The notes below the pieces were generated by a model, which did no database searches, had not been told where the DNA came from, and saw nothing but the letters and a program-made list of their open reading frames with translations. Positions 43,492-52,966 of a DNA stretch of 60,666 nt are shown piece by piece; the stretch's first letter is position 1; every line of letters starts with the position of its first letter. Position numbers and translations under genes: made by a program. The stretch is from an uncultured Alphaproteobacteria bacterium (GTDB lineage Bacteria; Pseudomonadota; Alphaproteobacteria; UBA8366; JADFVY01): positions 1 through 60,666 of the forward strand of contig CAMYNJ010000024.1 in NCBI GenBank assembly GCA_947259795.1, written 5' to 3'.

Positions 43492-46218
43492 CTACTGCCC
43501 CAACCGTTCCAGGATGGCGGGCACATGCACCTGGTCGGACTTGTAATTGCCGGTCAGCGTGTACATCACCAGATTGACGCCGAAGCGGAAGGCCATCTCC
43601 CGCTGGGGCTCGCCGCCTGGCACCGCCGGATAGAGCGGCAGTCCGGAATTGTCCAGCGCCCAGGCGGATGCCCAGTCATTGCCGCCGACGATGACCCGCG
43701 ACACGCCGTCATTGACGCGCTCGCCGGGCTGTTCCACCCAGACGCGATCGCCGGCCCAGCGGCCGGGAAAGTCCTGCGTCAGGTAGAAGGCCTTGGTCAG
43801 CACATGGTCGACCGGGACCGGCAGCAGGCGCGGGATATCCAGGCCCTGCGCCAGTTCCCGCATGCGCTGGGTTCCCGGGCCGGCGCCGGCGCCGCCGTAA
43901 TTGCCGTCGCGGGTGTCGAACAGGATGGTGCCGCCGGTCTCCATGAAAAGGTTCAGTCGTGCGACCGTTTCCGGCGCCAATGGGGGCTGTTCCGGCGTGA
44001 TCGGCCAATAAAGCAGGGGGTAAAAGGCCAGCTCGTCGCTGTCCAGCTTCACGCCCATCGGTTCGGCCGCTTCCACCGCGGTGCGCCGGTTCAGGATCAG
44101 GCTGAGCCCCTTCAGGCCGGCATGGCTGATCTCGTCGACGGACGGCACGCCGGTGATGACATAGGCCAGCCGCGTCGCCTGCGTCGCCTCAAGTATCCTT
44201 GCGTCGGCGTCTTGCGCGACCGCGGGCCCGGACGGCCAGGCGCCGGCCAGCAGCATGAACCCCGCCGCAAGCGACGCGGCGGCGCGCGCCGGCGGGCGGG
44301 CGAATCCGCGCATCGCCAGGGAGACCAGCCCGTCCAGCAGCAGCAGAATCAGCGCGGCGCTCAGCAGCCAGGGCTTGAGGTCGAATTCAGCGGTCTCGAA
44401 ATAAGGCGAGGACGAAATACCCTCCGCCAGCGCAAGCGGTCCCAGGGCGCCGACCGTGGGACCCAAATTGAGCGCGCGACGTTCGGCCTCGGTACCGTAA
44501 TAGCCTGGCGGCGTGCGCGGCCCGGGTGTGGCCTCGTCGAAAGCGCCGGCCTCGATGGGCGCGGCGATGGGCGGGGGGTCGACAAGGCGGCCGGCGCCAT
44601 CCAACGCCATCAGCGGCGGCAGCGGGCGCTTCGAGTCTGTCTCGCCGGCCACACCCCGGCTCATCGCCACGGTGCGCTCCAGCAACTCCACGAACAGGCC
44701 CGACATGGCCAGGTTCGACCATTCGGGACCGCCGGTGGTGTGAACCAGGACCAGCCAGCCCTTGCCGCGGCGTTCGGCGGTCACCAGCGGCGTGCCATCC
44801 TGCAGCCGCGCCCAGGTTTTCGAGGGCAGATCGATCGAGGGCTCGGCCAGGATCTGGCGCGAAACGCGCACATCCTCGGGAATCGCCAGCCCATGGAACG
44901 GACTCTCGGAATCGAACGGGGCCAGCCGCGCCGGCTCGGTCCACAGCATCGCGCCGCCCAGCGTACGACCGCCGCTGCGCAGCGTCACCGGCACCAGCCC
45001 GTCGTCGCCTTGCTCGGCCAGGCGCGGTCCGGCGAAACGGACCGCCATCCCGCCCTCGCGAATCCAGCGATTCAGGGCCTGGACCCCTGTCGAAACAAGG
45101 CCATGTCCGTCGGGTAGCATGATCGCGGCGCGATTGGCGGCGATCATATTCTCCAGGGGGCCACGCTGGATCTCGCCGAAGGGCGCGAGCGCCCGCTCGA
45201 TATAATAAAGCTCGTCCAGCAGCGACAGGTCGGCATCAAGTGAACTCGCCGCGACAATGCCCACCGGCCGCCGCCGCCAGCGCTCGTCCAGCAGCGCGAC
45301 GGCACCCGCCGTGCCGGCATTCTCGATCTCGATCCGCACGATCTCGTTGCGCAGTTCTACCGGCAGGTCGATGGTGGCTGTCGCGGTTTCCTTGCTCGCA
45401 GCAAAACGCAGATCTTCGCCCGCCAGAACGCGGCCATCCGCCGCGAACGCCCGCAGCCGCGCGACTTGTTCGGCCCCGGCAACGGCCCGGCGCGCGGTCA
45501 CCTCGAAGGCACCGGCGCCGGCTTCCGGCGGCAGCAGAACCGCCGGCAGGAAACTGGCCGGATCGGCCAGCACATGCAGCCGCGCCAGACGCCGCAGTCC
45601 TTCCGAAAGCGGTGCCGCCCCGTCATCCTGCAGGCCGTCGCTCAGCCAGACGATCAGCCCGATCTCGCGGCCTTCCAGACCGTCGAGCGACTGCGCGGCG
45701 GCCAGCCGGTCTACCGGCCATGGTTTCGGCTGCAGCGCGCCAGCCAGGCTTTTGGCGGCCGCCGCGCGCATCAGGCCGCTTGGCGCCGGCGGCTGGCCCG
45801 CTTCGCCCGGCGCGGTGGACAGCATGATAATCGGCCGGTCGGCGCGGTCGGCGCGGTCGATCAGGGTTCCCAGCGCCTTTTGCCGCCGGTCCCAGCCAGC
45901 GGCCGATGCCCAGCCGTCGTCGACCACCAGCAGGATCGCGCCCTTGCCGCCAAGCGGTCCGCCGGGATTGAACAGCGGATGGGCCAGCGCCAGGATCAGC
46001 AAGGCGGCAATGGTCAGGCGGAGCAGGATCAGCCACAGCGGCGCCGAAGCCGGGGTTTCCTCCTCCGAATGCAGGCCGAACAACAGGCGGACCGGCGGGA
46101 ACCGGACGATCCGGGGTGCCGGCGGGGTGATGCGCAGCAGCCACCACAGCGCCGGCAGCAGCAGCAGGGCCAGCAGGATAGCGGGCGAGGCGAAGGCGAT
46201 GGGGCCGATCTCGTACAT
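43492..46218 (-). CDS. BatA-like / DUF4159 domain membrane protein
   Basis: A 908-residue protein. The N-terminus is the aerotolerance-regulator type (PAILLALLLLPALWWLLR, then a second span) found in BatA. A long middle region has a VWA-like ILLVVDDGWAS segment. The C-terminal DUF4159 domain covers about 690-900 and includes LILNRRTAVEAAEPMGV and FYPLLYWPITPEQPP. A span lies between (about 620-650). Such proteins occur with MoxR and DUF58 in many alphaproteobacteria; role unknown. Confidence 0.9.
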   Translation of the reverse strand: MYEIGPIAFASPAILLALLLLPALWWLLRITPPAPRIVRFPPVRLLFGLHSEEETPASAPLWLILLRLTIAALLILALAHPLFNPGGPLGGKGAILLVVDDGWASAAGWDRRQKALGTLIDRADRADRPIIMLSTAPGEAGQPPAPSGLMRAAAAKSLAGALQPKPWPVDRLAAAQSLDGLEGREIGLIVWLSDGLQDDGAAPLSEGLRRLARLHVLADPASFLPAVLLPPEAGAGAFEVTARRAVAGAEQVARLRAFAADGRVLAGEDLRFAASKETATATIDLPVELRNEIVRIEIENAGTAGAVALLDERWRRRPVGIVAASSLDADLSLLDELYYIERALAPFGEIQRGPLENMIAANRAAIMLPDGHGLVSTGVQALNRWIREGGMAVRFAGPRLAEQGDDGLVPVTLRSGGRTLGGAMLWTEPARLAPFDSESPFHGLAIPEDVRVSRQILAEPSIDLPSKTWARLQDGTPLVTAERRGKGWLVLVHTTGGPEWSNLAMSGLFVELLERTVAMSRGVAGETDSKRPLPPLMALDGAGRLVDPPPIAAPIEAGAFDEATPGPRTPPGYYGTEAERRALNLGPTVGALGPLALAEGISSSPYFETAEFDLKPWLLSAALILLLLDGLVSLAMRGFARPPARAAASLAAGFMLLAGAWPSGPAVAQDADARILEATQATRLAYVITGVPSVDEISHAGLKGLSLILNRRTAVEAAEPMGVKLDSDELAFYPLLYWPITPEQPPLAPETVARLNLFMETGGTILFDTRDGNYGGAGAGPGTQRMRELAQGLDIPRLLPVPVDHVLTKAFYLTQDFPGRWAGDRVWVEQPGERVNDGVSRVIVGGNDWASAWALDNSGLPLYPAVPGGEPQREMAFRFGVNLVMYTLTGNYKSDQVHVPAILERLGQ

Positions 46219-46221
46219 CGC

Positions 46222-47127
46222 CTAACGCCTCAGCCTGTCGGACGCGCCGGCCATTGCCGTATAGAGCGGCAGCAGCGCCGTCTGTGGCGGCCGGTCGGTA
46301 TGGTGAATGATGAAGCCCCAGCCGGCGCGGTGCGCGATCTCGCCGATCGCCTCGCGGTGGCGGGCCAGGCGCTCGCGGTAGCTTACGCGGATATTCTCCA
46401 CCCGGCCCAGCAATGTCTGGCCCTCGCCCTCGAACCCGGCGAAGCGGACGCGGCCGCTAAAAGGCAGACTTTCCTCGGCGGGGTCCAGAATCTGCACCAT
46501 CTGGCCCCGCACCCCACGCCCGGCCAGGCCAGAGACCGTCGCCTGTATCTCCTCCAGCTCCGACAGGAAATCGCCGAACAGCACCAGATGGGCCGCACGC
46601 GGCAGGGGTGCGGCAGGCGGCAGGCTGAGGCCGTCCGGGGTGTCGCCGAGCAAGGTGTCGGCCAGCCGGTTGAAACCCGCGCGGCCGGTGGCCGGCAGCT
46701 GGCCGCTGCCCAGCAGCGCCACCCGTTCGCCGCCGCGCACCAGCAATGCCGCGGTGGCCAGCAGCAACAACTCGGCGCGTTCCAGTTTCGGGGGCAGTTC
46801 GGCGCCCGAGGCATAGTCCATCGATGGCGAGGAATCGCGCCACAGCCATATGCTCTGCGCGGCTTCCCATTCGGTTTCGCGCACGAATACGGCTTGTGAT
46901 TTCGCGGTTTGGCGCCAGTCGATGGCCGTTGTCGAATCGCCGGGCTGATAGCGGCGGAACTGCCAGAAGGTTTCGCCCTGGCCGACGCGCCGGCGGCCAT
47001 GCACGCCCTGTGCCACGGTCTGGGCCACGCGTTCAGCCTCGACCAGCAGCGGCGGCAGCGCGCTGCCCAGCCGCTCGGCTTCCTGTCTGGGCGCGGCGCC
47101 CGCTTTCTTGCGTATAACCCCCTGCAT
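46222..47127 (-). CDS. DUF58 domain protein
   Basis: A 301-residue protein with the DUF58 core RYQPGDSTTAIDWRQTAKS near residue 65 and a following VWA-like half (IWLWRDSSPSMDY). DUF58 proteins are partners of MoxR ATPases. The ATG at 47127 is used; a TTG three codons upstream is also possible. It follows moxR by 15 bases and precedes the DUF4159 gene by 3. Confidence 0.92.
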   Translation of the reverse strand: MQGVIRKKAGAAPRQEAERLGSALPPLLVEAERVAQTVAQGVHGRRRVGQGETFWQFRRYQPGDSTTAIDWRQTAKSQAVFVRETEWEAAQSIWLWRDSSPSMDYASGAELPPKLERAELLLLATAALLVRGGERVALLGSGQLPATGRAGFNRLADTLLGDTPDGLSLPPAAPLPRAAHLVLFGDFLSELEEIQATVSGLAGRGVRGQMVQILDPAEESLPFSGRVRFAGFEGEGQTLLGRVENIRVSYRERLARHREAIGEIAHRAGWGFIIHHTDRPPQTALLPLYTAMAGASDRLRR

Positions 47128-47142
47128 TCGTCCCAATCGGGT

Positions 47143-48174
47143 TCAGGCCAGCGGTTCGATGAGGCGCTGGACGATCTGCTCGATGGTTACGCCCTCGGCA
47201 CGCGCGGCGAAATTAAGCGCCATACGGTGGCGCAGCACCGGTTCGGCCAGCGCCACGATATCGTCCGTCGATGGCGCCAGACGGCCGTCCATTACGGCGC
47301 GGGCGCGGCAGGCCAGCATCAGCGCCTGGCTGGCACGCGGTCCCGGCCCCCAGGCGACATGCGCTCGGATTTCCGGAATATCACTGGTTTCGGGCCGGCC
47401 GGAACGCACGATGGAAAGAATGGCCTCTGCCACCTTCTCGCCGACCGGCACCTGGCGAACCAGCCTCTGCGCCGCGATCAGCGAAGCTCCGTCGAACACG
47501 GCGTCCGCGGTCTCTTCCTCAAGCCCTGTTGTGACCATCATCATGCGTCGCTCGGCCGCCTCGTCCGGATAGCCGACATCGATCTCCAGCAGGAAACGGT
47601 CGAGCTGAGCCTCCGGAAGCGGATAGGTGCCTTCCTGCTCGAGCGGGTTCTGGGTCGCGAGCACATGGAAGGGCGCGGGTAGCGCATGGTAATGGCCGGC
47701 GACCGAAACCCGGTGTTCCTGCATCGCCTGTAGTAGCGCCGACTGCGTGCGCGGGCTGGCCCGGTTGATTTCGTCGGCCATCAGCAACTGGCAGAAGACA
47801 GGCCCCTGGATGAAGCGGAAACTACGCTTGCCGGTTTCCGATTCCTCCAGCACTTCCGATCCCAGGATGTCGGCCGGCATCAAGTCGGGGGTGAACTGCA
47901 CCCGCCGTTCGCCCAGCCCCAGGACGGTGCCCAGCGTTTCCACCAGCTTCGTCTTGCCCAGGCCCGGCACGCCGACCAGTAGCGCGTGGCCGCCGGACAA
48001 CAGGGTGATCAATGTCTGTTCGACGATTTCATGCTGGCCGAAAATCACCCGCGCTATATTCTCGCGGGCGATGGATATTCTGCCGCCCAGAGTCTCGATC
48101 TCGCCGGCCAGTCGGCCAGCCTCGGCATCCGCAGCGGGCGGGGACATGGGGTTGTTGACTTCCATATCGCTCAC
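47143..48174 (-). CDS. MoxR family AAA+ ATPase
   Basis: A 343-residue AAA+ protein with Walker A GVPGLGKTK (near residue 85), Walker B LLMADEINRAS and the sensor motif VLATQNPLEQEGTYPLPEAQLDRF. MoxR proteins act as chaperones for metal loading or assembly of VWA-domain partners. It starts at a GTG at 48174, or an ATG at 48165, and is the first gene of the operon running down to 41531. Confidence 0.95.
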   Translation of the reverse strand: MSDMEVNNPMSPPAADAEAGRLAGEIETLGGRISIARENIARVIFGQHEIVEQTLITLLSGGHALLVGVPGLGKTKLVETLGTVLGLGERRVQFTPDLMPADILGSEVLEESETGKRSFRFIQGPVFCQLLMADEINRASPRTQSALLQAMQEHRVSVAGHYHALPAPFHVLATQNPLEQEGTYPLPEAQLDRFLLEIDVGYPDEAAERRMMMVTTGLEEETADAVFDGASLIAAQRLVRQVPVGEKVAEAILSIVRSGRPETSDIPEIRAHVAWGPGPRASQALMLACRARAVMDGRLAPSTDDIVALAEPVLRHRMALNFAARAEGVTIEQIVQRLIEPLA

Positions 48175-48243
48175 ATTTTTTTCCCAGGTTACGATTCCAT
48201 AATAAGCATTGGATTATTAATATAACAGGAATATGGCGATGCA

Positions 48244-48798
48244 ATGAGCAGACAAGACCCGAATCGAGATAAAGTGACCGGCCCGCCGGCGGGCAGGACC
48301 GATTCATTGCCGCTGTCGGCCGATGGATCCGGCGAGTTTCCGATCCGGATCGCGCGTGACGGCACATGGTTCTATCGCGATTCGCCGATTCAAAGAAAGG
48401 AACTCGCCAAGCTGTTTTCGACCGTATTGTGGCTTGACGAGGACGGTCGCTACTGGCTGAAAACACCTGTGGAACAGGGCGTTATCCAGGTAGAGGACGC
48501 GCCCTTCACGGCCGTGGAGCTGGAAGTTGCCGGCCGCGGGCGGGACATGGTCCTGAAGTTCCGCAACAATTTCGACGACTGGGTGACGGCGGATGCGGAC
48601 CATCCGATCAGGGTCGATCAGGACCCTGAAACAGGGGAGCCCTCGCCCTATATAAAAGTACGCAACAATCTGGAGGCGCTGATCCTGCGGCCCGTATTTT
48701 ACGAGCTCGTGGAACTCGCCGCCCCGGTCGAACGCTACGGCAGGACGGTTCTGGGTGTCTGGAGCGCCGGCGAATTCTTTGAATTGGGGGAAGGCTAA
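48244..48798 (+). CDS. DUF1285 domain protein
   Basis: A 184-residue soluble protein typical of the DUF1285 family: FPIRIARDGTWFYRDSPIQR and KPTVEQGVI-type segments (here LKTPVEQGVIQVEDAPF) followed by VTADADHPIRV and YIKVRNNLEALI. Function unknown. It is divergent from moxR over a 69-base AT-rich gap and starts a plus-strand row with the Nudix, DUF6111-like and CCA genes. Confidence 0.93.
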   Translation: MSRQDPNRDKVTGPPAGRTDSLPLSADGSGEFPIRIARDGTWFYRDSPIQRKELAKLFSTVLWLDEDGRYWLKTPVEQGVIQVEDAPFTAVELEVAGRGRDMVLKFRNNFDDWVTADADHPIRVDQDPETGEPSPYIKVRNNLEALILRPVFYELVELAAPVERYGRTVLGVWSAGEFFELGEG

Positions 48799-48806
48799 AT
48801 CTGTCG

Positions 48807-49409
48807 ATGTTGCCGCATGACAAAATCCTTGAACGCATTGCCCGTGCGCCCGAAACGCGTGCGGTGCGTCGCGGCGACCACGATCTGAACCCGGGCATGG
48901 GGCCGAAAGGCCCCCTGACACCCGCAGCCGTACTGGTGCCGCTGGTGTTGCGTCCCGGCGGGCCGACGATCCTGCTGACCCAGAGAACCGACCACCTGCA
49001 CGATCATGCGGGGCAGATAAGCTTCCCCGGAGGCAGGATCGAGGACAGGGACGCCACGCCGGAAGCGGCTGCCCTGCGCGAGGCGGAGGAAGAAGTCGGG
49101 CTGGATCCATCGCGGGTCGAACTGGTCGGCCGGCTGGATACCTATGTGGTGCGAACCGGATTCGAGGTGACGCCGGCGGTCGGTATCGTGCGCCCCCCCT
49201 TCGATGTCAAACCCGACCCCTTCGAAGTGGCGGAGGTATTCGAGGTGCCACTCGCTTTCATCCTGAACCGCGACAACCACGAGCGCCACAGCCGGGAATA
49301 CAAGGGCGCGCGGCGCTTCTTTTACGTCATGCAGTATGAAGATCGGTATATCTGGGGCGCGACGGCCGCTATGCTGGTCAATCTCGTCGATATCCTGGAC
49401 ACGCCATGA
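48807..49409 (+). CDS. Nudix hydrolase, CoA pyrophosphatase type
   Basis: A 200-residue protein with a complete Nudix box, GGRIEDRDATPEAAALREAEEEVGL in outline (GG at about 72, REAEEEVG at about 88-95), preceded by the HAGQISFPGG motif of CoA pyrophosphatases. It likely hydrolyses CoA derivatives to 4'-phosphopantetheine and 3',5'-ADP. It overlaps the next gene's start by 4 bases (ATGA at 49406). Confidence 0.94.
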   Translation: MLPHDKILERIARAPETRAVRRGDHDLNPGMGPKGPLTPAAVLVPLVLRPGGPTILLTQRTDHLHDHAGQISFPGGRIEDRDATPEAAALREAEEEVGLDPSRVELVGRLDTYVVRTGFEVTPAVGIVRPPFDVKPDPFEVAEVFEVPLAFILNRDNHERHSREYKGARRFFYVMQYEDRYIWGATAAMLVNLVDILDTP

Positions 49410-49711
49410 TCAAGAAATTCCTGACTTTCGTTGTGCCGTTCATCGCCCCGACGGTCGCCTATATCATCTGGGTCTATTTCAGGCAGGAACGCCAGGATGC
49501 GGCCGCCCAGGGGCGCCGCCTGCCGCCCTGGCAGAACTATCCCTGGACCTGGCTGGTGACGCTGGGCGCCTTGCTGGCTGCGATCACGATCGTCCTTTTC
49601 GGTTCCTTCAACGGTGCCGGGACCGACGCCGAATACCGCCCGGCACGTTATGAGGACGGCAAATTGATCCCCGGCGAATTCGTCGACAAAGAGGAACGAG
49701 CGCCCGAATAG
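49406..49711 (+). CDS. Small two-span membrane protein (DUF6111-like)
   Basis: A 101-residue protein with spans at about 6-24 and 50-72 and a charged C-terminal tail (VDKEERAPE). The N-terminal FLTFVVPFIAPTVAYIIWV segment and position between a Nudix and the CCA gene fit the DUF6111 family. Function unknown. Its start overlaps the preceding stop. Confidence 0.85.
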   Translation: MIKKFLTFVVPFIAPTVAYIIWVYFRQERQDAAAQGRRLPPWQNYPWTWLVTLGALLAAITIVLFGSFNGAGTDAEYRPARYEDGKLIPGEFVDKEERAPE

Positions 49712-49740
49712 GTGGGCTGCCCGCAAAAAGCTTCCGGCCC

Positions 49741-50970
49741 ATGACAGAATTGCAGATCGAACCGCAGCCCTGGATGACATCGCCGCAGACCCGGGCGGTG
49801 CTGGGGGCGCTTGCCGCCGGTGGGATCGGGGTGCGGTTCGTTGGCGGCTGCGTGCGCGACGCTGTGATCGGCCGCAAGATTTCCGACATCGACCTGGCTA
49901 CCGACGCTCCGCCGCAACGGGTTGTGGAGTCTCTGGAGGCGTCCGGCCTGAAGGTGATTCCCACGGGCCTTGCCCACGGCACGGTTACTGCCGTGTCGGG
50001 CGGCGCGCCTTACGAGATCACCACGCTGCGCCACGACGTGGAAACCGACGGGCGGCGCGCAATCGTCGCCTTCACTGACGACTGGGAGGCGGATGCTGCG
50101 CGGCGCGACTTCACTATGAACGCCCTGTCGCTGGAACCCGGTGGCCTGCTGCACGATCCCTTCGGCGGGATCGATGATCTGCGCGCGGGCCGCGTCCGCT
50201 TCGTCGGCGACCCGCGCCAGCGGCTGACCGAGGATGTGCTGCGGCTGCTGCGTTTTTTCCGCTTCCACGCCCATTACGGCAAGCCGCCACCGGATGGCGA
50301 GGCATTGGCGGCCTGCCGCGACATGGCGCATCTGCTGCCGCAGCTGTCGGCGGAACGGGTGCGAGTCGAACTCTTGAAAATGATGTCGGCGCCTGACCCG
50401 GCGCCGGTGATCCGGCTGATGCGTGACGAAGGCGTGCTGGACCATTTCCTGGCCCAGGCGACGGCCATCGACCGGCTCGACCGGATGGTGGCGATCGAGG
50501 CCGGCCTGGGCCTGTGCGATCCCTTGCGGCGGCTGGCTGCCCTTTTGCCGGTGGACGCCGATACCGCGCGGCATCTGGCGCAGGGTTTGCGGCTGTCCAA
50601 CAGCGAGCGCGACCGCCTTGTGGCCATGGCCGCGTCGGAAATCGCTTTGTCGCCCGCCCTCGACGATTCCGCCCGCCGCCGCGCTCTCTATGCGGTTGGC
50701 GCGGCGGCCTGGCCCGATCTGGTGCTGTCGGCCTGGGCCGCGGGCCATGACAAGCCGGACAACAAGGACTGGCAGACCCTGTTCAACGAAACGCAGGATT
50801 GGAAGCGGCCAGAATTCCCGCTCACCGGACGGGACGCAAAAAAACTGGGCGTTGAGCAAGGCGCCGCCGTCGGCGAACTGTTGCGCGCGGCCGAGGCCTG
50901 GTGGATTGAGGGCGATTTCCGCGCGGATCGGCAGGAATGTCTCGCCTGGCTAGCCCGTCAGGTGGGTTAA
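49741..50970 (+). CDS. CCA tRNA nucleotidyltransferase
   Basis: A 409-residue class II nucleotidyltransferase that builds or repairs the 3' CCA of tRNA. The flexible-loop RFVGGCVRDAVIGR and catalytic DIDLATDAPPQ motifs lie at about 35-62; RRDFTMNALS and FRFHAHYG are further signatures. No HD domain is evident. Its stop overlaps the convergent gene's stop at a shared TTAA. Confidence 0.96.
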   Translation: MTELQIEPQPWMTSPQTRAVLGALAAGGIGVRFVGGCVRDAVIGRKISDIDLATDAPPQRVVESLEASGLKVIPTGLAHGTVTAVSGGAPYEITTLRHDVETDGRRAIVAFTDDWEADAARRDFTMNALSLEPGGLLHDPFGGIDDLRAGRVRFVGDPRQRLTEDVLRLLRFFRFHAHYGKPPPDGEALAACRDMAHLLPQLSAERVRVELLKMMSAPDPAPVIRLMRDEGVLDHFLAQATAIDRLDRMVAIEAGLGLCDPLRRLAALLPVDADTARHLAQGLRLSNSERDRLVAMAASEIALSPALDDSARRRALYAVGAAAWPDLVLSAWAAGHDKPDNKDWQTLFNETQDWKRPEFPLTGRDAKKLGVEQGAAVGELLRAAEAWWIEGDFRADRQECLAWLARQVG

Positions 50971-51551
50971 TTTGGTTCGTCGTCCTGCTTGGCGCGCGCG
51001 AGGCTGCCTCGAAGTTCACGCACCGGCAGGCCGTCATTATAGCGCACGAAGCTCAAATCCATGCCCAGCTCGGTCAGGGTCCTTTCGAAGACGCGCAATT
51101 CGTAATGGCCGTCCGCCAGCAGGTTCATGGCGTAGACGCCGAGAGTACGGCCGCGGACGCTGGCCCAGGCCAGCGTGTCGCCTGCCATCAGGTCCGGATC
51201 GCGTTTTTCGGAAAACATGCTCTTGCGGACCATCGGCTCAAAGACGTGCGGCGTGCCGGTTCGCACGAAAACCTGGGTTTCCGCACGCCATTTCACGTCC
51301 TTGACCGCGCGCCTCGGGCCGGTCCGGATCACGGTCGAAGTATAAATCGAAAAGCCGTTCCTGATCGGATTTATGCTAACGATGATATCACGAAACTGCG
51401 CGGGTTCCTCGATCATGGCCTCGCCGACATAGGCGCCGAAGAATTCCTCGATGGCGGCATCCGGACTGTCCGCCCGGGTCGGCGGTGCCAGGACCAGCAG
51501 GGCCAGCAAGGCTGTCGCGGCGATCCGCGGGAAATGGCGTTCAGCGGTCAT
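50967..51551 (-). CDS. Exported protein of unknown function (paralogue 1)
   Basis: A 194-residue protein with a signal peptide (ATALLALLVLAPPTRA, cleavage near residue 27). The second half, AGDTLAWASVRGRTLGVYAM onward, aligns with the upstream neighbour's DGNPAYWARLEGDSLIVYSM and ends similarly (RELRGSLAR / LESKARLKR). Both are probably beta-rich lipocalin-like periplasmic proteins. The two reading frames overlap by 11 bases. Confidence 0.75.
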   Translation of the reverse strand: MTAERHFPRIAATALLALLVLAPPTRADSPDAAIEEFFGAYVGEAMIEEPAQFRDIIVSINPIRNGFSIYTSTVIRTGPRRAVKDVKWRAETQVFVRTGTPHVFEPMVRKSMFSEKRDPDLMAGDTLAWASVRGRTLGVYAMNLLADGHYELRVFERTLTELGMDLSFVRYNDGLPVRELRGSLARAKQDDEPN

Positions 51552-52041
51552 AACGTTTCAGCCTGGCTTTCGATTCCAGAGGCTCCGAGCCGCTTCGCAA
51601 ATGGCGGATAACCATGTCGACTCCGCCTTCCGCGGGCGTGTAGATATAGGTGTAGATATCGTACCCGCCGTGGAATCCGACCCGCATTGAGTAGACGATC
51701 AGGCTGTCGCCTTCGAGGCGGGCCCAGTAGGCCGGGTTGCCGTCCAGGATTCTTCCCCCGGCTTCCGATCGGAACATTTTTCCGTCCGGCGATTTCTGGA
51801 AACCGATCCTGTCGCGCCCAGACCAGGTAATAGTGAATCCGCCGCGTTCGCCCTGTAGTATCATCGTAAATTCGCCGGATATTTCGCTGGCCGCGCCGGT
51901 AACCGTGCCCCGGAATTTTCCCTGCAGATCCTCGGGAACCGTCTTGCTCGCCGCGGCCGCTGGGGCGGCAAGGGAGAACATAATCACCCCGGCCCCCATA
52001 AGGACGGAAAGACTGCGACTGATGCATCGATTGCCGAACAT
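51541..52041 (-). CDS. Exported protein of unknown function (paralogue 2)
   Basis: A 166-residue protein with a signal peptide (SLSVLMGAGVIMFSLAAPAAA, cleavage before SKT). The mature part is beta-rich: LQGKFRGTVTGAASEISGEF, GGFTITWSGRDR, ARLEGDSLIVYSM. The ATG at 52041 is preferred; a GTG at 52053 is possible. A 15-base tandem duplication lies just upstream (52060-52089). It is the first of the two paralogues and translationally coupled to the second. Confidence 0.75.
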   Translation of the reverse strand: MFGNRCISRSLSVLMGAGVIMFSLAAPAAAASKTVPEDLQGKFRGTVTGAASEISGEFTMILQGERGGFTITWSGRDRIGFQKSPDGKMFRSEAGGRILDGNPAYWARLEGDSLIVYSMRVGFHGGYDIYTYIYTPAEGGVDMVIRHLRSGSEPLESKARLKRYDR

Positions 52042-52059
52042 GGGCCCGTTCACCGTCCG

Positions 52060-52089
52060 ATTTACGCCACTAGAATTTGCGCCACTAGA
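52060..52089. repeat. 15-bp tandem duplication upstream of the exported paralogue pair
   Basis: ATTTACGCCACTAGA (52060-52074) is followed directly by ATTTGCGCCACTAGA (52075-52089), two copies with one mismatch, in the region that should hold the promoter or leader of the paralogue pair and just after the hemF stop. Confidence 0.8.
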
Positions 52090-52106
52090 CTAGCCTCAAA
52101 CGGGTC

Positions 52107-52964
52107 TTAAGGCCAGCGTGCTTCAGGGGGCATCGACATCAGGATCGCATCGACATTGCCGCCCGTCATCAGCCCGAACTTCGTGCCGCGGTCATACAGC
52201 AGGTTGAACTCCACGTAGCGCCCGCGTCGGACAAGCTGGTGTTCGCGCTCCTCCTCGGTCCACTCCCGGTTCACATGGCGCCGGACGATTTCCGGGTAGA
52301 CCCGCAAAAAGGCCTTGCCCACATCCCGGGTGAAGGCGAAATTCGCCTGCCAGTCATCATCGAGATAGTCGTAGAAAATCCCGCCGACACCGCGCGGTTC
52401 GTTGCGGTGCTTCAGGAAGAAATACTCGTCGCACCATTTCTTGAACTTCGGGTGATAGTCGGGGTCGTGGGCGTCGCAGGCGGCCTTCAACGCGGCGTGG
52501 AAGCTTTTCGTGTCGGCCTCGTCGGGGACCATCGGAGTCAAATCGGCGCCGCCGCCGAACCAGGCTTTTGAGGTTACGATATGCCTGGTGTTCATATGCA
52601 CCGCCGGCACCAGGGGCGACTGCATATGGGCGACCAGCGATATGCCGCTGGCCCAGAACCGGGGATCTTCCTTTGCGCCGGGGATTTCTTCGCGAAATTC
52701 TGCGGAAAACTCGCCATGGACGGTAGAGATATTGACGCCGACCTTTTCGAACACACGGCCATGCATCACCGACATCACGCCGCCGCCGCCCTTGCCGGAA
52801 CGGTCGGGACGTTCCCAGGGCGTTTGCTTGAATCGGCCGGCCGGGCGGTCGGACAGGGGGCCGGTCAATTCGTCCTCCAACGCCTCGAAGGCGTCGCAGA
52901 TCCTGTCGCGAAGTTCCGTGAACCAGGCGCGGGCCGTTTCCTTCCGTTGTTCCGTATCGTCCAT
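52107..52964 (-). CDS. hemF: Oxygen-dependent coproporphyrinogen III oxidase
   Basis: A 285-residue HemF that converts coproporphyrinogen III to protoporphyrinogen IX with O2. [30 protein letters not shown] and the C-terminal [18 protein letters not shown] block are HemF signatures. The ATG at 52964 lies 2 bases after the trmL stop; upstream codons are trmL in another frame. Requirement for O2 shows that the cell makes haem aerobically even though its corrin pathway is the anaerobic type. Confidence 0.97.
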   Translation of the reverse strand: MDDTEQRKETARAWFTELRDRICDAFEALEDELTGPLSDRPAGRFKQTPWERPDRSGKGGGGVMSVMHGRVFEKVGVNISTVHGEFSAEFREEIPGAKEDPRFWASGISLVAHMQSPLVPAVHMNTRHIVTSKAWFGGGADLTPMVPDEADTKSFHAALKAACDAHDPDYHPKFKKWCDEYFFLKHRNEPRGVGGIFYDYLDDDWQANFAFTRDVGKAFLRVYPEIVRRHVNREWTEEEREHQLVRRGRYVEFNLLYDRGTKFGLMTGGNVDAILMSMPPEARWP

Positions 52965-52966
52965 TT

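Noticed and set aside
41264-43546. 760-codon open frame antisense to the MoxR-operon membrane gene
   Set aside because: Gln/Asp/Arg-rich shadow with no domain.
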